A stretch of DNA of 64,000 nt from Leptothermofonsia sichuanensis E412 (GTDB lineage Bacteria > Cyanobacteriota > Cyanobacteriia > Leptolyngbyales > Leptolyngbyaceae): assembly GCF_019891175.1 (NCBI RefSeq), contig NZ_CP072600.1, positions 2,418,001 through 2,482,000 of the forward strand, given 5' to 3'. A program made the position numbers and the translations under genes. The notes under the pieces were generated by a model, which was not told where the DNA came from, did not search any database, and worked only from the letters and a program-made list of their open reading frames with translations. Below, piece by piece: positions 44,148 to 55,300 of this stretch. Within the stretch, counting starts at the first letter, position 1, and each line of letters begins with the position of its first letter.

Positions 44148-45809
44148 ATGCAAACATTAGCCGCTCCTGCCACTGAGCAGGATACCATTCGTGTTGGCGC
44201 TCTCCATGCGCTGGCTTACTGTCCCCGACTTTTCTACCTGGAGGAAGTCGAGGAACTCTACACCCAGGATGCTGCCGTTTTTGCCGGACGTAGATTACAC
44301 GTTGAATTGGAGAAAGATGAAGGTGACGAATGGCAGGAACTGGTGCTGGAAAGTGAAGAATTGGGACTGCGGGGTAAAGTCGATGCTTTGAGAACCCGCA
44401 ATGGTCAAACCATTCCCTACGAGCACAAACGGGGACGTTGCTACCGGGATAAGGAAAATCGACCGCAGGCATGGGAGAGCGATCGCCTGCAAATCCTCGC
44501 CTATGCCTGTCTGATTGAGTCCAGGTTGGGCATCATCGTTCCAGAAGGGCGTATCCGTTACCATGCAGACAATGTATTGGTGCATGTGCCCCTGGATAAT
44601 GCAGGTCGTCAGGAGGTGAGCGATGCCGTGAACCGGGCACGACAATTGCGCCAAACGACCGAACGCCCTCCTATCACAACCAATGAGCGGCTTTGTGCCC
44701 GCTGCTCTCTGGCTCCGGTGTGTTTACCTGAAGAGACTCGGCTGAGCCAGGATCCGGATCGCAAACCAATCCGATTGTTTCCCGAAGATGACGAGCGGCA
44801 GGTCATTCACATTACTGAAGCTGGCACCAATGTTGGCAAAAGCGGGGAACAGTTGAAAATCTCTCGTCGGGATAAGTCTACGGATGCCATTCCTGCCCGC
44901 CAGGTGGGACAACTGGTCCTGCACAGTTACGCTCAGATTTCTACCCAAGCGCTCTACTTCTGTGCTGAACAGGAGATCGGGGTACACTTCATCTCTGGCG
45001 GGGGTCGTTACCTGGGCAGTTTTGACCCCCACCAAGGCAGCATTCAGCGTCGAATTCGTCAATATGGAGCCTTGAGCGATCCGTTAATCTGCCTGAAACT
45101 GGCACGTCAGTTGGTAACTTGCCGGGGACAGAGCCAGCGCAAACTTTTAATGCGGGGGCAACGAGGGGCAGAAACAGTTCCAGAGCCACTGGAAACAGCA
45201 ATTGACCAGATGCAGCGAATCTTGAAGCAAGTGCCTCAGGCGGAGTCGCTCTCTTCTCTTCTAGGTCTTGAGGGCAATCTGGCAGCCCTATATTTTGGAG
45301 CCTTGCCCCAGTTGCTGGCGGAAGGAGCCGCACCCGAATTTCAGTTTTCCGGGCGTAATCGCCGTCCCCCCAGAGATCGATTCAACGCTTTACTGAGCTT
45401 TGGTTACTCACTGTTACTGAAGGACGTGATGAATGCCATTCTGGTGGTTGGGTTAGAACCAGCCCTTGGTTTCTACCATCAGCCCCGCACCCAGGCACCG
45501 CCCCTGGCACTGGATTTAATGGAAATCTTCCGGGTACCGATTGTGGACCTGGCCGTGATGGGTTCCATCAATCGGGGGCAATGGGATGTTGAGGCAGACT
45601 TCGACCTGCGGGGTGATCAGGTTTGGTTGAGTGAGAGTGGTCGGCGGAAATTCATCAGTCTATACGAACGCCGCAAGGAGGAAAGCTGGAAGCACCCGGT
45701 TTTAGGCTACTCCCTGACCTACCGCCGATTGATTGAACTTGAGGTCAGGCTCCTGGAGAAGGAGTGGATGGGTGAGGGCGGTCTGTTTGCTCAATTGGTG
45801 ATTCGATGA
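44148..45809 (+). CDS. cas4-cas1: Cas4-Cas1 fusion, CRISPR adaptation nuclease/integrase
   Basis: 553 residues from the ATG at 44148 (MQTLAAPATEQDTIRVGALHALAYCPRLFYLEEVEEL); a TTG at 44091 would add 19 residues. The N-terminal ~210 residues are Cas4: the cluster cysteine in YCPRLFY, GKVDAL, YEHKRG, Q-x3-Y-type DRLQILAY, and CARCSLAPVC. The C-terminal part is Cas1, from IHITEAGTNVGKSGEQLKI, with the catalytic Glu in LLGLEGNLAALYF and the His/Asp region FYHQPRTQAPPLALDLMEIFRVPIVD. Fusion puts PAM-dependent prespacer trimming (Cas4) on the integrase (Cas1). It is separated from the effector operon by 2.7 kb of Uma2/IS630 DNA. Confidence 0.95.
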   Translation: MQTLAAPATEQDTIRVGALHALAYCPRLFYLEEVEELYTQDAAVFAGRRLHVELEKDEGDEWQELVLESEELGLRGKVDALRTRNGQTIPYEHKRGRCYRDKENRPQAWESDRLQILAYACLIESRLGIIVPEGRIRYHADNVLVHVPLDNAGRQEVSDAVNRARQLRQTTERPPITTNERLCARCSLAPVCLPEETRLSQDPDRKPIRLFPEDDERQVIHITEAGTNVGKSGEQLKISRRDKSTDAIPARQVGQLVLHSYAQISTQALYFCAEQEIGVHFISGGGRYLGSFDPHQGSIQRRIRQYGALSDPLICLKLARQLVTCRGQSQRKLLMRGQRGAETVPEPLETAIDQMQRILKQVPQAESLSSLLGLEGNLAALYFGALPQLLAEGAAPEFQFSGRNRRPPRDRFNALLSFGYSLLLKDVMNAILVVGLEPALGFYHQPRTQAPPLALDLMEIFRVPIVDLAVMGSINRGQWDVEADFDLRGDQVWLSESGRRKFISLYERRKEESWKHPVLGYSLTYRRLIELEVRLLEKEWMGEGGLFAQLVIR

Positions 45810-45818
45810 GGTGAACCA

Positions 45819-46112
45819 ATGGCTGAAAGCAAAAATTTCTACATGATTTGTTACGACATTCGCGACCCAAAACGTTGGCGCAAGGCTTTTGAACTGTTGA
45901 AAGGCTATGGAGAACGGCTGCAATATTCGATTTTTCGATGTCGTTTGAGCCAGCGAGAGCGGGAAAAATTGCGATGGGAGTTAGAAAAGATTCTGGCTGA
46001 GGAGGATAGTTTGTTGCTTGTGGGGGTGTGCGATCGCTGTGTGGAGAGAATCCAGGCTTGCAACCGTCCAGAAACCTGGACTGTGGAGCAGGAACGACAC
46101 CGGATTTATTGA
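45819..46112 (+). CDS. cas2: Cas2 integrase subunit
   Basis: 97 residues, start nine bases after the cas1 stop, with GAGGTG at ideal distance. YMICYDIRDPKRWRKAFELLKGYGERLQYSIFRCRLS contains the ferredoxin-fold beta1 with the conserved Asp (YDI), and LLLVGVCDRCVERIQ the later strand. It bridges two Cas1 dimers for spacer integration. It is followed directly by the leader. Confidence 0.96.
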   Translation: MAESKNFYMICYDIRDPKRWRKAFELLKGYGERLQYSIFRCRLSQREREKLRWELEKILAEEDSLLLVGVCDRCVERIQACNRPETWTVEQERHRIY

Positions 46113-46369
46113 TGCAAGGATCAGTGATTGTTGATAGAAAACTCACCGTTCTATCTCGCCTAAACCTTAGCAGGCAAGGTTTTGAGGGATTAAGAAGTTT
46201 CAGGAGGTGCTTGCAAAATGTGAAACCTTGATACGCTGGGCTTTGCATCTCGGCTTTCTCAAGAGATAATGTTAACAGGAACTTTTTGAGGTAACAGTGG
46301 TGACTGGAATGCCAGATACTTGCAAAACCGCTCAGGGATGCTTTTGTATCGGAGCTTTCAGCCACCGCT
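46113..46369 (+). promoter_or_regulatory. CRISPR leader
   Basis: 257 bp between cas2 and the first repeat with no open gene. It contains a promoter-like pair (46242-46270) and two repeat-resembling segments (46162-46186 and 46217-46240). Position next to cas2 and before the array marks it as the insertion-proximal end. Confidence 0.7.
46242..46270 (+). promoter_or_regulatory. Putative array promoter
   Basis: TTTGCA at 46242-46247 and GATAAT at 46265-46270, with a 17 bp spacer, a good sigma-70 match. Transcription would begin near 46277, about 93 nt before the first repeat, in the plus direction. Confidence 0.5.
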
Positions 46370-49300
46370 GTTCCCAAACCTTTGATGCCACAAGGCGTTG
46401 AGCACTTAAGCTGAATGGACTCCTGGTTAATTTTGTCTCGTTCCCAAACCTTTGATGCCACAAGGCGTTGAGCACAGCCAAGCGAAATATATTTGTTGGC
46501 AAGCTCGTTCCCAAACCTTTGATGCCACAAGGCGTTGAGCACGCAAACCCATCTGAAGTGGAATCTTGCCGTGGGCTTGTTCCCAAACCTTTGATGCCAC
46601 AAGGCGTTGAGCACCCTCTCTTTCTGGTTTCCCCTGATTGAGTCCGCCGGGTTCCCAAACCTTTGATGCCACAAGGCGTTGAGCACATGACCGTTTGCAA
46701 AGAAACTCGCCACCAGACCCCAGTTCCCAAACCTTTGATGCCACAAGGCGTTGAGCACTTAGGACGGTCCGTAATAGAGGCATTGTCATGACCGTTCCCA
46801 AACCTTTGATGCCACAAGGCGTTGAGCACGTAGTCGCCAAACTGTGTGCAAGCGTTTGCCGGGTTGTTCCCAAACCTTTGATGCCACAAGGCGTTGAGCA
46901 CCGAAGGTTCCAGGTTCAGCAAAGACTGCCAAAGATGTTCCCAAACCTTTGATGCCACAAGGCGTTGAGCACTGCTTGCCTGGGTAGCGATCGCAGGCAA
47001 CAAACTGTTCCCAAACCTTTGATGCCACAAGGCGTTGAGCACAAGGAGGAGCAAGAAAAACAACAATTGAAGGCACTAGTTCCCAAACCTTTGATGCCAC
47101 AAGGCGTTGAGCACATAACTGCCATCATCAGTGCGTGGGCACTGCCAGGAGTTCCCAAACCTTTGATGCCACAAGGCGTTGAGCACGAATTGAGTCCAAA
47201 AGGCAACAAAGGGCGGATAGCAGTTCCCAAACCTTTGATGCCACAAGGCGTTGAGCACGATCTACAGTTTGTCCTCCAATATTTGGCCCGTACGTTCCCA
47301 AACCTTTGATGCCACAAGGCGTTGAGCACTATCTTGTGATTCCAAACAAAAAAATTAAGAAGGTGTTCCCAAACCTTTGATGCCACAAGGCGTTGAGCAC
47401 CGTTACCCGATTCGACTAAAGCAGTCGTTTGTGACAGTTCCCAAACCTTTGATGCCACAAGGCGTTGAGCACGGTTCGTTAGCGGTGCCCTTCCGCCGTT
47501 TTTTGTTGTTCCCAAACCTTTGATGCCACAAGGCGTTGAGCACGGGTTCGGCGCGATTCACTTTATTACGAGATCAACGTTCCCAAACCTTTGATGCCAC
47601 AAGGCGTTGAGCACTAAACGAACAATTTGAAGAGTTGGGTAAGAGATTAGCTGTTCCCAAACCTTTGATGCCACAAGGCGTTGAGCACTCGGATATGATG
47701 CTGAAGATGTGATCATCGTCCTCGTTCCCAAACCTTTGATGCCACAAGGCGTTGAGCACCGACGTTTCTGGAAAGTTTTATCCTCGAATTACAGAGCAAG
47801 TTCCCAAACCTTTGATGCCACAAGGCGTTGAGCACTCTAGATCGGTCCTTTACTACTGGCTGAGAAAATTGTTCCCAAACCTTTGATGCCACAAGGCGTT
47901 GAGCACCAGAAATGGCAAAAAAGCCTCGTCAAGCGCAACAAGTTCCCAAACCTTTGATGCCACAAGGCGTTGAGCACATACTAGGTGGTTTTTTGTTTGC
48001 TAGAAAGTACTTTGTTCCCAAACCTTTGATGCCACAAGGCGTTGAGCACCTCGATCACTATCAACTTGAACTCCAACGGGAAGAGTTCCCAAACCTTTGA
48101 TGCCACAAGGCGTTGAGCACCAGGCAAGAAACCCAGGGAGCGAGTAGAGGCTATGTTCCCAAACCTTTGATGCCACAAGGCGTTGAGCACTTTTTGGTGG
48201 TAGTCGTAGACCACGTTGATGAGCTTGTTCCCAAACCTTTGATGCCACAAGGCGTTGAGCACGTAGCCGAGATCGCCTGCCTAGCCCGAATGAGTGGGTG
48301 TTCCCAAACCTTTGATGCCACAAGGCGTTGAGCACGAGTGGGGGATTTGGGGGTCCCTCGATTCGGGAACGTTCCCAAACCTTTGATGCCACAAGGCGTT
48401 GAGCACGTCCCTACTTGAGCATAAAGCTCCTTCAGTTTGTCCCGTTCCCAAACCTTTGATGCCACAAGGCGTTGAGCACGCAGTTCGCGCCAAAGAAACC
48501 GATATTATCCTAAGTGTTCCCAAACCTTTGATGCCACAAGGCGTTGAGCACAAGTAACTGCACTTTGGAAGCAGTGAACTGCCCTAAGTTCCCAAACCTT
48601 TGATGCCACAAGGCGTTGAGCACTATCGCTTCACAGCCTCTCAAGCCCCATCCCCTTGGTTCCCAAACCTTTGATGCCACAAGGCGTTGAGCACAACCTA
48701 AGTGAGTGGACAACAATTAAATTATTGGAAGTTCCCAAACCTTTGATGCCACAAGGCGTTGAGCACAACCGTATCTTTAACTGTTGGCATATGCGAACCG
48801 TGTTCCCAAACCTTTGATGCCACAAGGCGTTGAGCACTTTAGCTGACCTTGGTAAAAGATTTGGCATTTACGTTCCCAAACCTTTGATGCCACAAGGCGT
48901 TGAGCACCGATCGCCGGTCAAAAAACGATTTCTTGGGCACAACCTGTTCCCAAACCTTTGATGCCACAAGGCGTTGAGCACGACGCTAGGCAAGCATTAG
49001 ACAACCTCCGATCGCGGCAACGTTCCCAAACCTTTGATGCCACAAGGCGTTGAGCACTTGGTGAACTTACAACCGGCTCCAAAGAGTGGTTGTTCCCAAA
49101 CCTTTGATGCCACAAGGCGTTGAGCACATGAAAAAGGATTAAAAGCATTAATTAAAATTGACGTTCCCAAACCTTTGATGCCACAAGGCGTTGAGCACAG
49201 GATTTCTGTGCCGGCGTATTCCTGATAAGGAATGTTCCCAAACCTTTGATGCCACAAGGCGTTGAGCACAAGCGGCGGCCACGTAAGTGCCATGTCCATA

Positions 49301-52300
49301 AATTCGTTCCCAAACCTTTGATGCCACAAGGCGTTGAGCACCAAGAAGGCGAGCGGATAGAACGTAGTGTCAGAACGTTCCCAAACCTTTGATGCCACAA
49401 GGCGTTGAGCACTTAACAGTTTTTTTTATCAAAATTGACAAATAGGTGTTCCCAAACCTTTGATGCCACAAGGCGTTGAGCACGAGCCAGGGATTTAACG
49501 AACCGATACATCCCGGTGTTCCCAAACCTTTGATGCCACAAGGCGTTGAGCACCCTGGGATTAAAACTTTCCAGGGCACCCTGCAATCGTTCCCAAACCT
49601 TTGATGCCACAAGGCGTTGAGCACCAATTTATCGATATGTCGGTAGGATTCGAATCGAGTTCCCAAACCTTTGATGCCACAAGGCGTTGAGCACCAGCCG
49701 ATGAGGTGGCCGATGAGGTCGCCAGGGTCGTTCCCAAACCTTTGATGCCACAAGGCGTTGAGCACTGGAATAATCTGGACTAATTGCGAATATTCAGCGG
49801 TTCCCAAACCTTTGATGCCACAAGGCGTTGAGCACTTCACTTCTAACGTTTTTGCAACGACGTCTTTATCGTTCCCAAACCTTTGATGCCACAAGGCGTT
49901 GAGCACGTACCTGATATTGCGGGGATGTCAGGCGCAAAAATGTTCCCAAACCTTTGATGCCACAAGGCGTTGAGCGCAGGTGCGCTCTAAATAGATCGGG
50001 TCTAGACAGCCGTTCCCAAACCTTTGATGCCACAAGGCGTTGAGCACAAGTCAGCTTGAAGTATATGCATGAAGAAGATATAGGTTCCCAAACCTTTGAT
50101 GCCACAAGGCGTTGAGCACTCCCGACCCGGCTTTCCTCTAAGGTTTTCGGCATGTTCCCAAACCTTTGATGCCACAAGGCGTTGAGCACAAAAAATTATT
50201 GGTTTTGCTTACTCTAGCCCTTGGTTCCCAAACCTTTGATGCCACAAGGCGTTGAGCACGACGCTAGATCAAGGGAACGAGCGTTTGCTTCCCAAGTTCC
50301 CAAACCTTTGATGCCACAAGGCGTTGAGCACAACTATTGTTTTTACCCCATTTGGCCCAAACGATGGTTCCCAAACCTTTGATGCCACAAGGCGTTGAGC
50401 ACATTTTGGCGTTTTGCTTGGGCGCTCTTTTGATCCGGTTCCCAAACCTTTGATGCCACAAGGCGTTGAGCACAAGTGAAATTTGCAGCAGGATCTCTTG
50501 TGATTACGCAGGTTCCCAAACCTTTGATGCCACAAGGCGTTGAGCACGTTTAATCTCTAGGTCAATAGCCTTTTTCTTGCTACGTTCCCAAACCTTTGAT
50601 GCCACAAGGCGTTGAGCACGCATCGTTTTTGTGTTTTATGGTTAGCGAATGGAAGTTCCCAAACCTTTGATGCCACAAGGCGTTGAGCACTCTAACTAAT
50701 CGAGTAAAAGATCAAGGAATTTGGAAAGTTCCCAAACCTTTGATGCCACAAGGCGTTGAGCACTCCGCGTTTGATGCGAATTACAGCTTTCAGTGGTGTT
50801 CCCAAACCTTTGATGCCACAAGGCGTTGAGCACGTGGTGTTTGGCGGGTCAGGGATGGGGTCGTCACCGTTCCCAAACCTTTGATGCCACAAGGCGTTGA
50901 GCACCACCAATGCACCTAACAGATTGATATCCAAAACGTCGTTCCCAAACCTTTGATGCCACAAGGCGTTGAGCACGTTCTGTTCGCGTTATTTGCAGTC
51001 GAAACAAATAGAGTTCCCAAACCTTTGATGCCACAAGGCGTTGAGCACACTTGAAATCCGTCTGCAAACGTAACAGTATTAAAAGTTCCCAAACCTTTGA
51101 TGCCACAAGGCGTTGAGCACGAATTAAATCGTGGACAAGCTTCTATCAATGCGTTGTTCCCAAACCTTTGATGCCACAAGGCGTTGAGCACTTCTTCTAA
51201 TTGTTTCTCTAATTCTTCTTTAAGTGGTGTTCCCAAACCTTTGATGCCACAAGGCGTTGAGCACCGCTTAGGGCGATCGCCCAACTTCGGAAACTCTTCC
51301 CGTTCCCAAACCTTTGATGCCACAAGGCGTTGAGCACACTTAATTGGAGGAACAATGAACCTAAATAAATGGACAAGTTCCCAAACCTTTGATGCCACAA
51401 GGCGTTGAGCACGACTACCTGCCAGACTCCTACACTAGGGGCAAAATCGTTCCCAAACCTTTGATGCCACAAGGCGTTGAGCACGTAAGCTTATGGTCTT
51501 CCCAAAACTCTTGAAGATCGTTCCCAAACCTTTGATGCCACAAGGCGTTGAGCACTATCCGAATAACAAATGGGGCGTCATTTGGCCCAAGTTCCCAAAC
51601 CTTTGATGCCACAAGGCGTTGAGCACAAGCTTTTCGATTCTTAGGTGCCGAAGTTCTTAGAGCAGTTCCCAAACCTTTGATGCCACAAGGCGTTGAGCAC
51701 ACACTGCCTCGTCTCTAGAACAGAAAATAGGACGATAGTTCCCAAACCTTTGATGCCACAAGGCGTTGAGCACAATCTCAACTGGATATTTTCGATTTGT
51801 ATCGGGAAGGTTCCCAAACCTTTGATGCCACAAGGCGTTGAGCACACCCTACTATTGTGCCACCAGAATTTTCAATTCCTGGAGTTCCCAAACCTTTGAT
51901 GCCACAAGGCGTTGAGCACCTGGGATAGCTGGGTTCCTTAACGAAATACTTCCTTGTTCCCAAACCTTTGATGCCACAAGGCGTTGAGCACTCTAAACCA
52001 CTTGAAACCGTTGAAGTCCATAATCGTTCCCAAACCTTTGATGCCACAAGGCGTTGAGCACGGCTAAGGGAGGTGTGGCTCGACTACTGCAAGACCGTTC
52101 CCAAACCTTTGATGCCACAAGGCGTTGAGCACAATTTCCTTATACTTATACCGATCAGTTTTACAATCTAGTTCCCAAACCTTTGATGCCACAAGGCGTT
52201 GAGCACGCGTCTCTGACAATTTTGTCATTGTCGGCGGGCTCCGTTCCCAAACCTTTGATGCCACAAGGCGTTGAGCACTTTTTTTCCCTTTGGGGTTAGC

Positions 52301-55300
52301 TAACTCGCTTATAGTTCCCAAACCTTTGATGCCACAAGGCGTTGAGCACTCGGAGTAGTATCTAACCCGATCGCCAACTTAGAAGAGTTCCCAAACCTTT
52401 GATGCCACAAGGCGTTGAGCACGGTTGATTGAGTTTTTAATGAGTTCCTAAGCCACGAGTTCCCAAACCTTTGATGCCACAAGGCGTTGAGCACTTTTCT
52501 GCGTTTTCCATTTTTTTCCTCCGTTTGGGTTCCCAAACCTTTGATGCCACAAGGCGTTGAGCACTAAAATTTACAGAAAGAGGAGAAGACAAAGTATATG
52601 TTCCCAAACCTTTGATGCCACAAGGCGTTGAGCACTAGCTCTACCCGCGCATTAGCGTCGGGCAGTGAAAGGTTCCCAAACCTTTGATGCCACAAGGCGT
52701 TGAGCACACAGAAATTTGGCAGAATTTCAAGTGTGGTCGAGGTTCCCAAACCTTTGATGCCACAAGGCGTTGAGCACTCTTCCCAACGGTAAAAAACTTA
52801 CTATTCCTAAACTGTTCCCAAACCTTTGATGCCACAAGGCGTTGAGCACTATCTTCCGATTTAGTTCTGATTCTAAAGAAGTCTAAAAAAGTTCCCAAAC
52901 CTTTGATGCCACAAGGCGTTGAGCACACGAATCTGATAGATCTTGCCTATCAAGATCTATCGTTCCCAAACCTTTGATGCCACAAGGCGTTGAGCACGCC
53001 GTCATACCATTCATATAGAAAATCCGTATTGGAGTTCCCAAACCTTTGATGCCACAAGGCGTTGAGCACCCCGTTCCGAAAAAGATTAAAGAAGCGATCT
53101 CCGCGTTCCCAAACCTTTGATGCCACAAGGCGTTGAGCACACTCTCACTTCGGCTATCAAATGGCGACTGATTGGTTCCCAAACCTTTGATGCCACAAGG
53201 CGTTGAGCACAAGATTCCGTTGGAACGTATCTGAGGGAGATGGGGTTCCCAAACCTTTGATGCCACAAGGCGTTGAGCACATTTCCTTTACTTGACTGGG
53301 TATCCTAGCAACGTGTTCCCAAACCTTTGATGCCACAAGGCGTTGAGCACAAAGGTAGTTTGCAACTTGGGGAGAATATTGATTAGTTCCCAAACCTTTG
53401 ATGCCACAAGGCGTTGAGCACCGGTTGCAGCAGGATATCAGATTACAGTTATTGACCAAGTTCCCAAACCTTTGATGCCACAAGGCGTTGAGCACTAAAT
53501 AACTCAAACGGAATGTGGCTGCCGAAAAAAGTTCCCAAACCTTTGATGCCACAAGGCGTTGAGCACCATCTGAATTCTTTTTTTGTACTCGCGCTCGTCG
53601 AGGTGTTCCCAAACCTTTGATGCCACAAGGCGTTGAGCACTGCGGGACCAAGTCTTCAACGATTTCAAAAATGGGTCGTTCCCAAACCTTTGATGCCACA
53701 AGGCGTTGAGCACTAATTTGATTTCGCTTCTTTGTACGCAGCGATCGCGGTTCCCAAACCTTTGATGCCACAAGGCGTTGAGCACCTTGTATAACTAGAC
53801 CGGAATAAAACTCTTTATGAGTTCCCAAACCTTTGATGCCACAAGGCGTTGAGCACACTGATATCGCCACTTCCAACGGGCATCCGCCAATCGAGTTCCC
53901 AAACCTTTGATGCCACAAGGCGTTGAGCACAGGATCCGATTTATTGGAGACATTGCACGTACAAGTGTTCCCAAACCTTTGATGCCACAAGGCGTTGAGC
54001 ACAGTCTGGCTGTCTCATGGGTGCAACTTCTTTCTCGTTCCCAAACCTTTGATGCCACAAGGCGTTGAGCACTCGCGGTCCTGGATAGGCGTAGTGAAGC
54101 CGCCTATGTTCCCAAACCTTTGATGCCACAAGGCGTTGAGCACGGCAACCCGCCGCAAGCCATTCAGTCGGGATCGGCAGTTCCCAAACCTTTGATGCCA
54201 CAAGGCGTTGAGCACTTTTTAGCCGCGTTTTCATCCCGGTCATGCAAGGCGTTCCCAAACCTTTGATGCCACAAGGCGTTGAGCACAGTTGATCCGGGTC
54301 AATGGACCCGCGTCCCTTCCCGTTCCCAAACCTTTGATGCCACAAGGCGTTGAGCACAGAAGTCACTCTGAGTTGGCTTCTCAAACTCTTAAGAGGTTCC
54401 CAAACCTTTGATGCCACAAGGCGTTGAGCACGAGCCTTGCTGACTCCATAATCGTTGATAAGCTTCAAGTTCCCAAACCTTTGATGCCACAAGGCGTTGA
54501 GCACAACAAAATTACTATTCCCTTGAGGCCCCACAGTAAGCCGTTCCCAAACCTTTGATGCCACAAGGCGTTGAGCACTTTGGGAATTTCAAAATAGCAA
54601 AAGATACCGCCTCGTTCCCAAACCTTTGATGCCACAAGGCGTTGAGCACTAAATACCTGACAAGCAATCGGTGAGATCGTTAACCAAGTTCCCAAACCTT
54701 TGATGCCACAAGGCGTTGAGCACTTGCAGAGAATCTGACAGTAATTTTTGAAAATAATCGTTCCCAAACCTTTGATGCCACAAGGCGTTGAGCACAACAT
54801 AGTCTGTTTGGTTGGTTTACTCTTCAATCGTTCCCAAACCTTTGATGCCACAAGGCGTTGAGCACAGGAGGGAATCAAGATTTCTCAGTCTCAGCTCGAG
54901 TTCCCAAACCTTTGATGCCACAAGGCGTTGAGCACCAGAGGTCATCCGCATTACTTGTGAGGTAAATAAACCGTTCCCAAACCTTTGATGCCACAAGGCG
55001 TTGAGCACTATTGCTTAATCACTGAAATCGGCGCGCCTCCAACCGTTCCCAAACCTTTGATGCCACAAGGCGTTGAGCACGGGTATCCTTGGGTATCTCT
55101 CTATGCCCAAGTGGGAGTTCCCAAACCTTTGATGCCACAAGGCGTTGAGCACAAACTTTAGCATTTTTGTATAACCTGGCTTCACAAGTTCCCAAACCTT
55201 TGATGCCACAAGGCGTTGAGCACCGCGTTCCCTGGATTACTGCCAGTGTTCCCGCCACGTTCCCAAACCTTTGATGCCACAAGGCGTTGAGCACAATACG

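Noticed and set aside
34639..46112. Assignment to subtype I-D, I-C or I-E, or to a type V effector associated with cas4-cas1
   Set aside because: No Cas10d, Cse or Csd genes and no RuvC effector are present; Cmx6, DevR, DevS and Cmx8-like proteins fit MYXAN.
45745..46758. Minus-strand frame of 337 codons covering cas2, the leader and early repeats
   Set aside because: It overlaps cas2 and the array antisense and consists partly of repeat-derived peptides.
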